Assembly: GCF_001625305.1 (NCBI RefSeq)
Contig: NW_017803887.1
Span: forward strand, 2,177,876 to 2,241,875
Source: Branchiostoma belcheri
Taxonomy: Eukaryota > Chordata > Leptocardii > Amphioxiformes > Branchiostomatidae
Direction of reading: 5' to 3'
Length of the DNA: 64,000 bases
Position numbers and translations under genes: made by a program. The number at the start of each line of letters is the position of its first letter. Positions within the stretch are counted from its first letter, which is position 1. Under the pieces are notes generated by a model. That model saw nothing but the letters and a program-made list of their open reading frames with translations, was not told where the DNA came from and did no database searches. Shown here piece by piece: positions 24,801-34,869 of this stretch.

Positions 24801-27800
24801 AAAACTTAGAACCTCATTTTGAGCGAACGTTACAAACACGAGACAAAATAATATTTTCGAAAACAAATCGCAATCTTATCAGCAAGGTTTCATTGATTCC
24901 TGTTAGATTTAACCGGTACCAAACCGCGGCAGGCAGCTAAGAACAGCGACATATTTGCCACGGTTAGCACAAGTGGCGGTGATATATTCAGGTCGTGCCG
25001 CCATGTGTTTGTTTAGATATCAGTGTGAATAGCAGCCCTGTTTCAGACACGGCCGGCCTGCCGGCGTTTCCGGCACGGGCACGATAATGAGACGTTGATT
25101 GACGGCACATGTGGTTCACATCTGAACAGTTTCAAAGAAAGAATTTATCGACAATGCTGACACCCCTCTGTGTGAAAGGTCAGATCAGTGGTCGCGACCT
25201 CAATCGTCCTTATACATGCAAAGGTCAAAAGCTGAGGTCCACTTTCACACTGAAAGGGGTGTCCATCGGCGGTCTAAACGCATCATTTTGACGCACTAAA
25301 ACACACATACTAAAAAACCAAAACAACGTGCACCATCTACAGCCCAACAGCAACACGTATACCAACTCCCAGACATATCCGTCCACCCAAACGCGAGAAA
25401 CGGGTGCGAACGCAATTTTCGTCTTCCCTCACAAAACCTCCGCGCTCGGGATGTACATCCCTACCCGGAGGTAATAATTTAGGACATGGCATGAAAACTT
25501 ACAACATTACTCGATGTTTTTAGCATTTTTTTTTTGGCAGCTTTACTTCAATCGAATACCTGCTCTGTCCTGTCTGACCAGCGGTTGTTTCGAGGCCTCC
25601 CATTGGACGGTTTTGGTCTGAATGACGTCCATCTGGATGATCATGTGGGAACGAGAGCTGCGCTGGTTCCGCTTCGTCCTCTGCTCGCGACGTGACCTTA
25701 AAAAGAAACAAAATGGCGACGCCATGAGCTTCTTTATTTGTCAAATTTGCTGTGGTCCGTATCTATAAATGAAGAAATTTTGAAGCTGTATTACACATTC
25801 AATAACAAAATGTTAAAGTTATGGCTTTAGAATTTTACCCTTGACTGATTTGCAAGAAGACATTTGTAACGACCTTGTGGCAACTAGCAGAATATCTAAT
25901 GCTAACGGCCTTCAACATCTTGCCCTAGAAATTTGAAAAAAAAAACTTTGTAACCTTGAACTATCTTAAATGCCATGTGTAGAATTATCATAGTGGCCTA
26001 TAATTTTTCAAGCCCCTTGTCGGGGTTTCCAGAAAAAGACACAAATTAACCTAAATTTCAAACTTTTTATGAAAAAAAATTGACGTTTAAAGTGTTGAAA
26101 TGATAAATGTTGGGTGCTGACCTTGCGGCTGCCCGTAAAACTGTCATGGCGGCCTCGGCGCGCACCACGTAGTGGTTAGTGATGCCGTGTGGGTAGAACG
26201 ACCCTCTCTTGTCAGGACCCCGGATGTCCAGACTCTTACCTGTGTTAGCACTAAACAGATCGTATACCTGGAAAAATAGAACATAGCAGGAAATTGAATT
26301 TGGTTGTAAATGTCCTTACCGTCTGGTCTCAGGGATGACATCATGAGAAGCTGTTAAGTCTGTTATGTCAATCTTTTCAGGCGTCGCCAAAAAATAAAAA
26401 GAAGACTTTGGATAGCTCATAATCAAGGAGTGTAATCGATAATCATAAAGAATCCATTGAAGTTTTGTAAGGGTTCCGTCTTTCTGCTGCCCCACTGTCT
26501 TACACACATTCTCACACAAACACAGCACACATACTTATGCAGACAGACAGAGACAGACGGACAGGCAGACAGAAAGAGGCGGACGGACAGACAGACAGAT
26601 AGCTCAAAGACCTTCTCACATTCCCCGTTCCCGTGCGCACCTCGAGCACTAGTATATGGATTTCCGCATTTCTGTTTGGCTTGGACTGCTTCATCCTCTC
26701 ACAAACAAACAAAACAAACAAACAAACAGACAGACAGACAGACAGACAAGCAAAGCAAACAAAACGAACAAACTTTGAGACATCTTACCTTCTCCATGTA
26801 GACCTCATACACCAGCATGTGTATGTCCACCGTGCGGCTGGGGTCCGCCTGTTCTAACCGTTCCTTCACGGCGAACATGTGCACCAGCGTGCGGGGCACC
26901 AGGCCCTCTGACACCGCCGGGTCCGTCTTACTGCGCGCCGCCTGCTCCGGACCCAGGAGCGTGTAGGTCTTACCCGAACTCGTGTGGCCTGAGAGAGGGA
27001 GACATATGATTTTGACACATATGATAGCAGACTGAGACTTGTAACTGAGCAACAAAATTCTACTTTTGCACTATTACGGCGCATCGCACTACCCTATTGT
27101 AGGTTCTACAGATAATGTTTAGAGTTAGGTACCGGTGTTCAAGGGTTAGGTGTAACATGAACAAGTCGTTCGGTGTAATATAGCCAGCTACCGCCGGCTA
27201 TTAAAATAACGCGTTCGCGTTAAAAACTCTTCAAAACGCTGTATCAAAATCCCCACCCGCTCCGGAGCCTGCACAGGAGGCTACTCAAACAGGCTGCCAC
27301 AGAACCAACCGCCCACGAGGCTCTCTAAATAGAGAGTAACCACTTTTTCGATGACAAGGCAGCTGAATTTCGTACGATACAGGCGCGACTATCTCAAGAA
27401 TGCCCCAAGCTTACGATCGTACGATGATCGTACGAGTAATGTAGCCATGTCCTTGAAGTTTAACACCATTGTTCTAAACCCCTGCTTACCATAGCAGAGC
27501 ACGCAGCCGTTGACCCCCTGGAACACTTTTCCGACCAGGTCGGCACCTGTGGCGTCATACACGTCCTGCTGACTACTGTCCTCTAGAAGTACCTGGAGAA
27601 TAAAAAAAACATTACATTGAATAATGGGTAGGTAAAAAGTAATTTCAAAGGTAGTCTCATACATAGCCTTTTTGAGCCCGTAAAGGGTTATTGATCCACA
27701 CTATGTCTAGGACACGGTATTGGAAGGTGGAACCCATCCCTCTCCTTCCACTGCCTTTTAGCTTTCCAACTAGCTAGCACCTAATACTAGTGACTATTAG

Positions 27801-29043
27801 TAAGTAATTCAATGACAGGAAATAGGAGAAACAACGCTATCAAAGGTAGCAGACTTCATCCCTACCAAAGAGCCAATAAAGTTGCTTAATTGCAATAGTT
27901 AATAATAATAATAATATCAAAGAAGACAAGTTGCTCAGTCGAAGACGTAAAAATTTTCCTTGAACGAATTTTCCATGACTAGACATGGTGACGGCAAGCT
28001 TTTTCTATCAACTTATTTTATGCCGCCACCAACGCAGAGGACCAATACTGGACAGGGCAACACTCATTTTCACTTAAGTGAGGAAAGTCGTGCAAAGTGC
28101 CTTTCCCAAGGGCACAAGATCGGTGGCATGTCAGGACTCGAACCAGGGACCTCGAGTCCTGACATGCCACCGATCTTATTCTTAGTTATTCTTGCAGATT
28201 TTTTTCTGAACATTTTAACGAGCAAACTACACAATTTCTTCATAGAAAAAGGACTACTTGCTTTGTCAAAGGAGTAAAGTTTTTCCCTTGAGGATTTTTC
28301 CTCGGGGACGTCTATGGTCTCCTTGCTGGGTCTGACGACACCGATGGTCGTCCTGTTGTCGTGAACTGTGACCTTCTCGTGTTCTGTGGATGTTTCTGTC
28401 TTCTGCGCATGCGGACCACGCATGCGCACAACCACACGGAGGTTGTCTCTCTTCCCACCTGTTAATTAATCAACCAATTAATCAAAATAACAAAAATATC
28501 ACCAAAATTACCAATGAAAAAAACACAACTGCAGTTGGCGGAAGTTGTCTCCTTTTCCACCTGCCAATCAACGAATCAATCAATCGATTAATCAATCAAT
28601 CAATCAATCAATCAATCAGTCAATTAATCAACCAATCAATCAATTAATCGAATTAACAAAACTATTACCAAACTCACCCATAAAAACACAACTGCAGTTT
28701 CAAATAAAGCCGCTAATATTACAAAATCCTTGATCATAGAGCTTCAAAACTGTATACTTCCAAACAAGAAGACCACGAAACATTCATAATCGATACAAAA
28801 TATCATTTCAATGTGCTCCAACTTTCACAGCAGGTCTAATATTTTGCCATTTTATTAATCAGTACTGCTGGGGACCCAAAGTGGCTTATTTGGGGGAACT
28901 GTGCCATCTATGTTTCTTACTTGTGAGAACTGTCTCTTTACATGTACATGTACACATGTGTTGGTAGTAGGGGAACCGTACCATCTCTGAAAGCCTGAAG
29001 GATACCTACCCACAGTCACCGGCCTGTTAGCACTGGCGGTCAT
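16583..29043 (-). CDS. Divergent N-terminal-motor kinesin
   Basis: Exons (5' to 3'): 29010-29043, 28262-28458, 27490-27592, 26789-26988, 26122-26267, 25560-25696, 22969-23134, 22258-22396, 21737-21929, 21152-21248, 20965-21013, 20700-20774, 18498-18586, 17771-17880, 16583-16707. Total 1860 nt, 619 aa, all phases close. The motor domain (~13-374) has NLRVVVRMRG, a P-loop GHTSSGKTYTLLG (~112; usual GQTGSGKT), switch I SSRSH (~240) and switch II DLAGSE (~279). The rest of the motor is unusual. After DLAGSE the expected Arg is missing (ETEDD) and the helix-4 Asn motif NxSL is replaced by IRLSL. The tail (375-619) has a short charged helix (ERTIRERNAWRRL) and an acidic, low-complexity C-terminus, with no long coiled coil. 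It should bind ATP and microtubules, but I cannot assign a kinesin subfamily. A CAG at about 29065 suggests a separate 5' UTR exon. Confidence 0.88.
17398..17500 (-). mobile_element. Probable LINE/SINE 3' tail
   Basis: On the plus strand, AATCAAATAAAATCAAATTC then AACTTTATTGCGCAAC...TGGTACAATGTATGGCA looks like the reverse complement of an A-rich, AATAAA-bearing retroposon end. It lies in the last kinesin intron. The family is not recognised. Confidence 0.35.
18049..18451. mobile_element. MITE, GGCCACACC family (full copy)
   Basis: TIRs of about 35 bp: GGCCACACCAAGTAAATTTT then ATGGATGACGTCC at the left, and its inverse GGACGTCATCCAT then AAAATTAACTTGGTGTGGCC at the right. The interior is ~330 bp and non-coding. 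It lies in a kinesin intron. Relatives are at 50581-50946 (full) and 31340-31422 and 34600-34680 (single ends). Confidence 0.85.
18733..18811. repeat. (GT)n microsatellite
   Basis: About 79 bp of perfect GT dinucleotide. The cysteine/valine ORFs across it are artefacts. Confidence 0.98.
18833..20650 (-). pseudogene. 5'-truncated non-LTR retrotransposon (reverse transcriptase), frameshifted
   Basis: The minus strand holds an RT in at least three reading frames. One runs from 20644 with CHFPAQWKTAKVCPLPK, one from 20361 with the RT core motifs (VGAVFVDFSAAFDLVDHDIL, LLQCGVPQGS) and one from 20060 with the catalytic YADD box and the C-terminal thumb ending in VLWNDLPSDVKTL. An in-frame 39-bp duplication is visible at about 19336-19413. 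The 3' end is an (ATAAA)n-type tail at 18833-18856. It sits in the kinesin intron between exons 20700-20774 and 18498-18586, in the same orientation as the gene. It resembles CR1/L2 clades and is dead because of frameshifts and 5' loss. Confidence 0.9.
22071..22100. repeat. Perfect 30-bp palindrome
   Basis: AGAAGCTCCAATTTG is followed directly by its own reverse complement CAAATTGGAGCTTCT. A second short inverted repeat (AACATTTTTTAAAAATGTT) lies just upstream. It is in a kinesin intron and could be a MITE remnant or a hairpin. Confidence 0.9.
23590..24485 (+). pseudogene. 5'-truncated non-LTR retrotransposon fragment (RT C-terminal part)
   Basis: Plus-strand frames contain RT thumb and C-terminal signatures: KSYELRLCFSKTPP, a VVECATYLGF motif (~23795), then after a frameshift LKKGGMPPEDLETVYTTLIR and PVLEYANVVY...LEAVQRRAARI. 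A 3' UTR follows with CAATTCAGCCAAGCAATGAA, ATTGGCTGCC and AATAAA at about 24464. It lies in a kinesin intron, antisense to the gene. The frames are broken, so it is inactive. Confidence 0.88.
24486..25559. other. Intron DNA with an imperfect inverted repeat, no gene seen
   Basis: At 25157-25178 GACACCCCTCTGTGTGAAAG is mirrored at 25243-25266 by CTTTCACACTGAAAGGGGTG, enclosing ~65 bp. This may be a small MITE. The rest is unassigned GC-richer intron sequence of the kinesin gene. Confidence 0.45.
26639..26700 (-). pseudogene. Relic duplicate of the 3' half of a kinesin motor exon
   Basis: The minus-strand translation gives RMKQSKPNRNAEIHILVLEV, which aligns with RLEQADPSRTVDIHMLVYEV at the end of exon 26789-26988 (about half identical). 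The P-loop half of the exon is not duplicated. The real chain joins exon 26789-26988 directly to 26122-26267 (...VYMEK|VYDLF...), so this copy is not needed. CAGA and CAAA simple repeats flank it on both sides (26537-26600, 26700-26775). Confidence 0.65.
27118..27200 (+). mobile_element. LINE family A 3'-UTR fragment
   Basis: TGTTCAAGGGTTAGGTGTAA, CAAGTCGTTCGGTGTAATAT and AGCCAGCTACCG are the reverse complement of 9590-9645. It is a very short 5'-truncated copy in a kinesin intron. Confidence 0.75.
28050..28177. mobile_element. tRNA-derived SINE fragment folded into a palindrome
   Basis: The B-box region of the SINE at 33920-34165 occurs here twice in opposite directions: AAGATCGGTGGCATGTCAGG at 28116 through 28141, and its exact inverse at 28152-28177, with a ~10-nt loop. 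The left side continues into the SINE body (GGGCACAAG, CACTTAAGTGAGGAAAGTCG). It lies in a kinesin intron close to exon 28262-28458. Confidence 0.8.
28260..28261 (-). promoter_or_regulatory. Non-canonical GC splice donor of kinesin exon 2
   Basis: The minus-strand sequence is GACAAA|GCAAGTAG. The GC donor gives ...YSFDK joined in phase to VLLEDSSQ..., a normal kinesin FDKV... motif. The nearby GT (CAA|GTAG) breaks the frame. GC-AG introns with a GCAAGT donor are a known minor class. Confidence 0.8.
28563..28650. repeat. (AATC)n microsatellite
   Basis: Imperfect ATCA tetranucleotide array, with shorter ATCA/ATTA runs at 28465-28490. It lies in the first kinesin intron. Confidence 0.9.
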
Positions 29044-29689
29044 GTTTCCTCTGACAGCTGATACTGAAAAAAAAACACGAGTCGTTTAGGGTGACGGTCT
29101 TAGCCTGGTAGCCAGTCTTTTTAATAGCTTTGGTACTCTTCCTCGGCCGTTTACTTGCAAAATGAGATAGCATAGTACTAAAGCCGAAAAGGCTGGCATC
29201 AAGGCTACTTATAATTAGTTAGAGAAAAATTATTCATCTAGAAATGACAGCTATGTCTGGAATGCTGATGTTTGTACATGAACGTTTTTAATAAACCAGT
29301 CACAAGATAAATCCGCCCTAGGCCCATTTACCTTCTACCCAACTCTTGAATCATCATTTTTCGGGTGTTAGGAAATACCTGAATACAGACATTAGTTTTA
29401 CTTTCCTAGAAATAACTTGACCCCCTCCCCTTGTTTCCTATTCTCAAACCAAGCTCTTCTAAAAATAACAGATACTAAGCGAACTTCTTGACCCTGTATC
29501 GATTGCTATTCCTTTTACTTTTAGAAAAAACGTTGCGAAGCAAAAGAGTGTACGTAGCTACAGCCATATATCGTTCACATGAGAATAGCTACTAAAAGTA
29601 ATTTGATATTTTACGCATCATTTTGACAGCTTCACCTAAAATACAGTTTGATAATTATTCAGTAACATTAAAACCCAGGTTGTTGACAT

Positions 29690-30250
29690 TTTCTTCTGTA
29701 CACATAGCAAAATCGATCTTTTAACTTCAGGATACTGGAAAGGGCTACTGACAGAATTAAGTAATATTGTTTGTAAACGACCCACCTAGACGTGATGTCC
29801 CCAAATGACTCCAAAGCTACCAGCTAATGTTATTTTTGTTACAAGTACTAAAATAACTTCCGGTACACCGCCTTTTCCTACCCCTCCCCTTCACACATTG
29901 AAAATCGATCTGTTCAATAAAAGAATCTGCTAAAGGAAGAGCAAAATAGAGAACGTAACAAATAACTCACGTACACAAGACCTCCCGAGGTCCTGGATGA
30001 GTTGTTCTCATCCAATGTTTTCTTTCTCTTTCTCAAAAATGTTACTAAACTAACTTCCGGTCTCCGGATTTGTATTTAGTGAGCTACTGAAGTCCCTCTT
30101 TACATTGCAGATCGATATTTACTGAAACAATGTACTGAAGAAAGAGAAAAGAAGTGAACGTAAGAAACAACTCACCTAAGGCAGCCTTGCTTACCGAAAT
30201 GACTTGATGTATTCTCCTTGTGTTTTTGTTTCCTCGCTCCAAGTTGTTAC
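29690..30250. repeat. Degenerate ~200-bp tandem repeat upstream of the kinesin gene
   Basis: Marker words recur at a spacing of ~195-205 bp: AATCGATCTxTT at about 29709 and 29903 with GATCGATATTTA at about 30111; AACTTCCGGT at 29859 and 30052; AACGTAACAAATAACTCACG at about 29955 and AACGTAAGAAACAACTCACC at about 30157. That makes at least three units. It may overlap the kinesin promoter or 5' UTR. Confidence 0.7.
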
Positions 30251-30869
30251 AAACATAACGTCTCTAAGCCGGCTTGTTCGCCCTGACGACCCATCAAGCC
30301 CCACACTTCACGTCGTCTTACCCCTCCGCGTTACCATGGAGACGCCCACTCCAAGACGTCTTGACCTTCGACCCCACGCACTCTTAAGACAAGGGTGTTG
30401 TCTCAGGAGTTCTCAGCCGTTCATCGTGGCGGGAAGGAGGCTTGTTCTAACCTCTCGTCTTACATCGTCTGGGCAGAGATTGATGTTATTTCTTACACGC
30501 ATGATTACAAAACCAAATCCAGTCGCACCTTCAGGTGTTTACAACTCTTACAAAGAAAAACAAAGACTGAAAAAAAGTTGTACAGAGCGATATTTAGAAG
30601 CGACGCTATACCTTGTTTATAGTTCCACATACACGTTTGTACACGTACTATTCTCCATCGGGAATGTAATCTTGCTGTCTTATATAATATTTTCCTGACT
30701 TATGCTCTGCATTGCTCTTTCTTGAAAGAAAGAAAAGTGATCTCGAACCAGTTTTAGTTCACCGAAGAGCTAATCTCCCACTGGTCGTGACAAAGAAGAC
30801 AGATTCTATGTACAGTATTTACAGATTCATTATACCGTGGAAATTCCCTTAGCTCTTTTTGACAAGTAC

Positions 30870-31040
30870 AGTGAACAGTAGACCACAGCTTAACGTTTTG
30901 TCCCAAGAACTGCGACCCTTTCCAGTAGCGTGCCTGTCGGGTGAGCGACAACAGCTGGGATTCGAACTCCAAACCTCTTGTTCCAGAGGCAGGGGCGCTA
31001 TTACTGGACACCGTACGCCTGTTTGACATTGGGTCTAAGG
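30870..31040 (-). mobile_element. tRNA-like SINE fragment
   Basis: The reverse complement contains a B-box-like AGTTCGAATCCC following TCTGGAACAAGAGGTTTGG, with an A-box-like stretch ~35 nt upstream (GGTGTCCAGTAATAGC). The body cannot fold into a complete tRNA cloverleaf by eye, so this is a SINE and not a tRNA gene. Confidence 0.5.
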
Positions 31041-31339
31041 TGAAGGTCCTGCGAACCAAAGCGGCGAAGGGAACAGGCGAAAACTCGACATTCGTGTTTC
31101 AAGTAGTCTCACAACAATGTCTTAGACTCAAGAGCAAACTTGATACACGTTCTTACATTTTTAACTCATGTGAGCCTTACGTGAAAGTGTTGTTCATGGA
31201 CGACACGGTATGATGGTTCGGAGTTGTACCTTAAGCACCCGGTGAAGTAGCGGCTTAGCTACCAATTCTCTGTTGATTCTCTGTATTGTCACTAACTACC
31301 ATATGGACTACCCAGGCCTAGAGCCTCGGAGGACGTGAT

Positions 31340-31503
31340 CTTTTTTTTTCTTGAGAACAGGCGAAAATCCATGCGCGCGCGGATGTCATCGATAAAACTA
31401 AGGCGGTGTGGCCTTAGATATTTGTTGTGCCCAGCTTAAAAGCGAACCCCTTGCGTCATACCCGTACATTAGTTTATGCGTCATACCCGTACATTAGTTT
31501 ATG
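31340..31503. repeat. Single end of the GGCCACACC MITE family plus a 25-bp direct duplication
   Basis: 31352-31422 matches the right end of the 18-kb MITE (GAACAGGCxAAAATCxATGC, GCGCGCGGAxGTCATC, GGTGTGGCC). Directly after, GCGTCATACCCGTACATTAG + TTTAT occurs twice in tandem at 31454-31502. Confidence 0.75.
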
Positions 31504-32770
31504 CGGCACGTAGCATCTTCCATTAACTATGGAACTTCAGCCCAGTCACGAATGGGCACGAACTGTAATTGGCAAAACCTGCAAAGAACCAAACCTACCG
31601 CTACATTAACGGTGAAGATCAAATGAAAAATAGCTTTCTTACAACTACTCAAAACCCACAAATCTTGGAAGAGGGTGGGGCATTATGTCTTTTGCGGCTT
31701 ACATAGAAGAAGTTAAAACCCCACAATGTAGTTTTGGACAATTTATCTCATAGAATGTAGATGTTAAAATCCGTTGTTTTTTTGTTCCCGTGTCTTTGGT
31801 ACCTGCGCAATTAGCCGACCTCCCCGACCACCAGCCAACCACAGCCGACATTGCTCCCGAACTACTCCCAACCATGGTTGGGGGGAGTTCGGCAATGTTC
31901 ATGATACCATATTCGGCTACACAGGGGCTTTACTCTACATTTTGCCCCCCCCCCTCCCCATGGGACTATTGAATAGCAGGCCATACGTTTACAAATATAC
32001 AAATACACATAGAAATATTTCATATGCACTAGCACTTTCGGCTTCATTTGTTAGTAATTGTGTAAGTGTAGAGAGATGTAAGACCATTTTGCCTCCATGA
32101 AAAAAACTGTTTGGGTCTGCACTGTCTATGTGTGTGTCTCCGTATATGTAACTGGGTTGTAATGATATTTGGTATGTGACTAGGTGTTGGGACGAAAAGG
32201 TCAAGGTCAGTTACGAGCCCCCTGGCCGCTTTCCTCGGTACTGCAACAGAACTTCGCTTTTAGTTTCTTTTTTCCACGATGTGCCTGTGTTAGGGTACCC
32301 AGCGGAATCACGAGAGTTGGCGGTATAGTTACAGAGCTAATAGACGGAAGTTTCTTAGCCGGGAGCGTCTCTCAGCCGAATGGACCACCCTTCTGTTGAA
32401 AACATCAAGGGACAGGCGACACGGGACTTTGTGGTCGTCACTAATTAGACCCGCTGTCACCGACAGTCCCGCCAAAAATAAATCTGGCTTTGGACTGTGT
32501 TTATCTTGTGGCAGCGGCTTGCCGGTGAGGGGAGGAAGCGGGGAGCCCGCACAATGCACCCTAACGAAGAGGCTAATTGGTTAACTACGCAAGTCGGCGG
32601 ACGGACGCATGTTTTGGGCGCTAGGCGGAAAACATCGTCCGGCGGACAAAAGGACCTTCGTCACGGCGGGTAACCTTATCCACGGCCCTGCTGCAGAATG
32701 GAGAAACTACAAACGTACGAAACAGTCATTGTAAAAGCCCCTATCCGAGGCTTTTAGGCGAATGCTGGTC
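31504..32770. other. Intergenic stretch without a recognised gene
   Basis: An imperfect palindrome centres on CCAACCATGGTTGG at about 31868 (arms include CATTGC...CGAACT and AGTTCGGCAATG). The rest, including GC-rich DNA at 32180-32700, shows only unsupported ORFs. Confidence 0.4.
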
Positions 32771-32779
32771 TGGGCAGGA

Positions 32780-32857
32780 CTTCACTCGCCTGCTGGTCGG
32801 CTCCCTGAGCGCACTTCGGTGTCTCCGCTTCTTCAGAGTCAGCATAACGTACTACGG
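32780..32857 (+). promoter_or_regulatory. Candidate 5' UTR exon of the neuropeptide gene
   Basis: A GC-rich stretch ends in ACTACG|GTAAGGAATG, a good donor, and the start-codon exon of the neuropeptide has an acceptor-like CTAGATTGAACAG just before its ATG. The link across a 2-kb intron is inference only. Confidence 0.3.
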
Positions 32858-33919
32858 TAAGGAATGTTCATTTTCGTACTATGTAGGTTGTATACTTAAT
32901 TTTTATTTGAAGGAAGGCGTGTTTTAATAGTCGTGTGCAAGAGGAGGTAACGTGAAAACAGAATCGAAGCGCTTAAAATTAATTTTTCCTGGGAGCTGTT
33001 GTGTTGTACAATGATACCCTTGTTATCAAATTTGCGAACAGGCTTCTTCTAAGCGGACGTTTAGACTTAACTTTGGCATATTTTTGACGCGTGTTTAGGT
33101 GTTTTAATCGGATTTTCTTTCTAGTACTGGTGTCATTTTTACGCCAGCTTTTCGGGTGGCAAATGGCAACTGCCCAGCAAGTGGATACAGCCTGGCCAAT
33201 TTGATACTGTCTTTGCAGCCACCAAAAGATCTGTTGGAGATTAGCTTCTTTCTAAGAGATGAGAAAAACGCAACCTGTAATTAGACAATACATGTAGGGT
33301 TTTTATGCAGCGTTCAGGTGTAGCAGAATGTTAGATAAAACAAAACCAGCCCCAGCGTTACGCTGAATGACAGTAATACCAGCTACCAGGCTCGTCTTTG
33401 AGCTGCGTTGTAAGCTGATGATATGTTCAGCACCAAGGGCAGGGCAAAAACACCAGTCAGATGCTTTGAGGTAACGTAGGTATCTTCTAATGAAGCGAAA
33501 CGTGATGCTTTTTCATGTAGTGCATTTTTGCTGCGTCACTGCTCGTGCTTTTCAATAAGCACATCGGGTCACCCCGACTTTTTCCATAAGTGTGTTGTGT
33601 TGAGTACATTTTTCTGTTGAGAAGCTCTGCTGATGAAATTATTTATAAAATTCTGGTTAAAATGCAGAGAAAAAAGACAGCGTTACGTTTGTCACTCTGA
33701 ATTTAAAAAAGTCGTTTTCTCAGTTTCACGGTCACCATATTGAAAGCTCTTTCTGCCATATGGTTGAAAAGCGTAGCATGTCTGGTGACGGACAGCGCCT
33801 TTTCTCTGTTATGGTTATGTGTCTTTATTTCCTTTATGACCTCTGATCTAATTGAGACATGGGACCTAGGCCCCTGTCACACATAGCCAAATATGTTCTC
33901 CTGAACACTGCCGAACAGT

Positions 33920-34165
33920 GGGGTCGTGTGGCGGCAGAGTGCGCTACTTGGAACCAAGAGGTCCAGGGTTCGAGTCCTGACATGCCATCGATCTTGTGCC
34001 CTTGGGAAAGTACACGACTTTCCCCGCTAGACTCAAGTGAAAATGAGTATTGTCTGTCCAGTATTAGTTTCTATGTGCGGGAAAAAAACACCAGCAACAA
34101 CTGCCTCTGTTCCGCGTGTATTGCACTGTTGCAATTTCAATAAATCAAACAATCAAATGAATCAA
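33920..34165 (+). mobile_element. tRNA-derived SINE
   Basis: The Pol III A box is seen as TGTGGCGGCAGAGTGCGC and the B box as the near-perfect GGGTTCGAGTCCTG ~35 nt later, followed by a tRNA-unrelated body (GCCCTTGGGAAAGTACACGA, CTCAAGTGAAAATGAG) and an A-rich AATAAATCAAACAATCAAAT tail. The same body occurs inverted at 28050-28177. Confidence 0.88.
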
Positions 34166-34184
34166 ATCAGGGTCGGAAGTGGGA

Positions 34185-34375
34185 GTTAAAAATCGACCCG
34201 GGGCCCGGTGACAAAAATACACCGTAACCTCATCGTGATAACATCGTCAGTTGCCCTCCATGTGTCCGGCAGTCCACCAGGCATTTGTTTTTACATTACT
34301 GATCAGCTGCATAGAACGAAATTTCCCGGGTGCCCGCCGGAACACACCAGGATCTCTACAGGGTAGCGCCACTGC
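34185..34375 (+). repeat. Dispersed repeat, second copy of 11485-11595
   Basis: It begins CCCGGTGACAAAAATACACC, continues ATCGTGATAACATCGTCAGT and ends near GGTAGCGCCACTGCGGG. Order and orientation match the copy before the LRR gene. Confidence 0.6.
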
Positions 34376-34599
34376 GGGTTAAGGCTAAGGGAATTTTTCT
34401 GAATGCAGACGAGGTAGACAAGCCGTTTTGCTAGAACTGTTCTGGCTAATTGAGTTATATGCACAAGTTACAAGCTTATGATAGGACAGATAATACTGTT
34501 GAATACAAGAATAAAAGACCTGTTGAGTTCATATATGTCATGTCAAGGCTTATGACCTCACAGTTTTGAAAGTGAATGAATCATCTCTTTTGCCCGCCT

Positions 34600-34680
34600 G
34601 GTTTTTTTTCGCACTACCGCATAAGATTTGTAGGATGCCATCCATAGAATTTACTTGCTGTGGCCTTAGGTACGCAGCAT
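34600..34680. mobile_element. Single end of the GGCCACACC MITE family
   Basis: GGATGCCATCCATAGAATTT then ACTTGCTGTGGCCTTAGG matches the right TIR of the 18-kb copy with several changes. No left partner is seen. Confidence 0.6.
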
Positions 34681-34869
34681 TACTGTCTGACAAGCTATAC
34701 AAGAGGAGCAAAAACCTTCTAAGAGCTTTCTATGAGCCTTTCTAGCCCCTTTAGTTGACTATGATGAAACATAGCTACCAAGCTTCAAAGATGCACTGAA
34801 GGTAATGCGAGCCTCCGGTAAGTTTCAAAAAAGCAACATTCAAAATGCCTTCTGCTCTAGATTGAACAG

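Noticed and set aside
33920-33995. tRNA gene
   Set aside because: The A and B boxes are good, but an acceptor stem cannot be paired and the unit continues into a SINE body with an A-rich tail.
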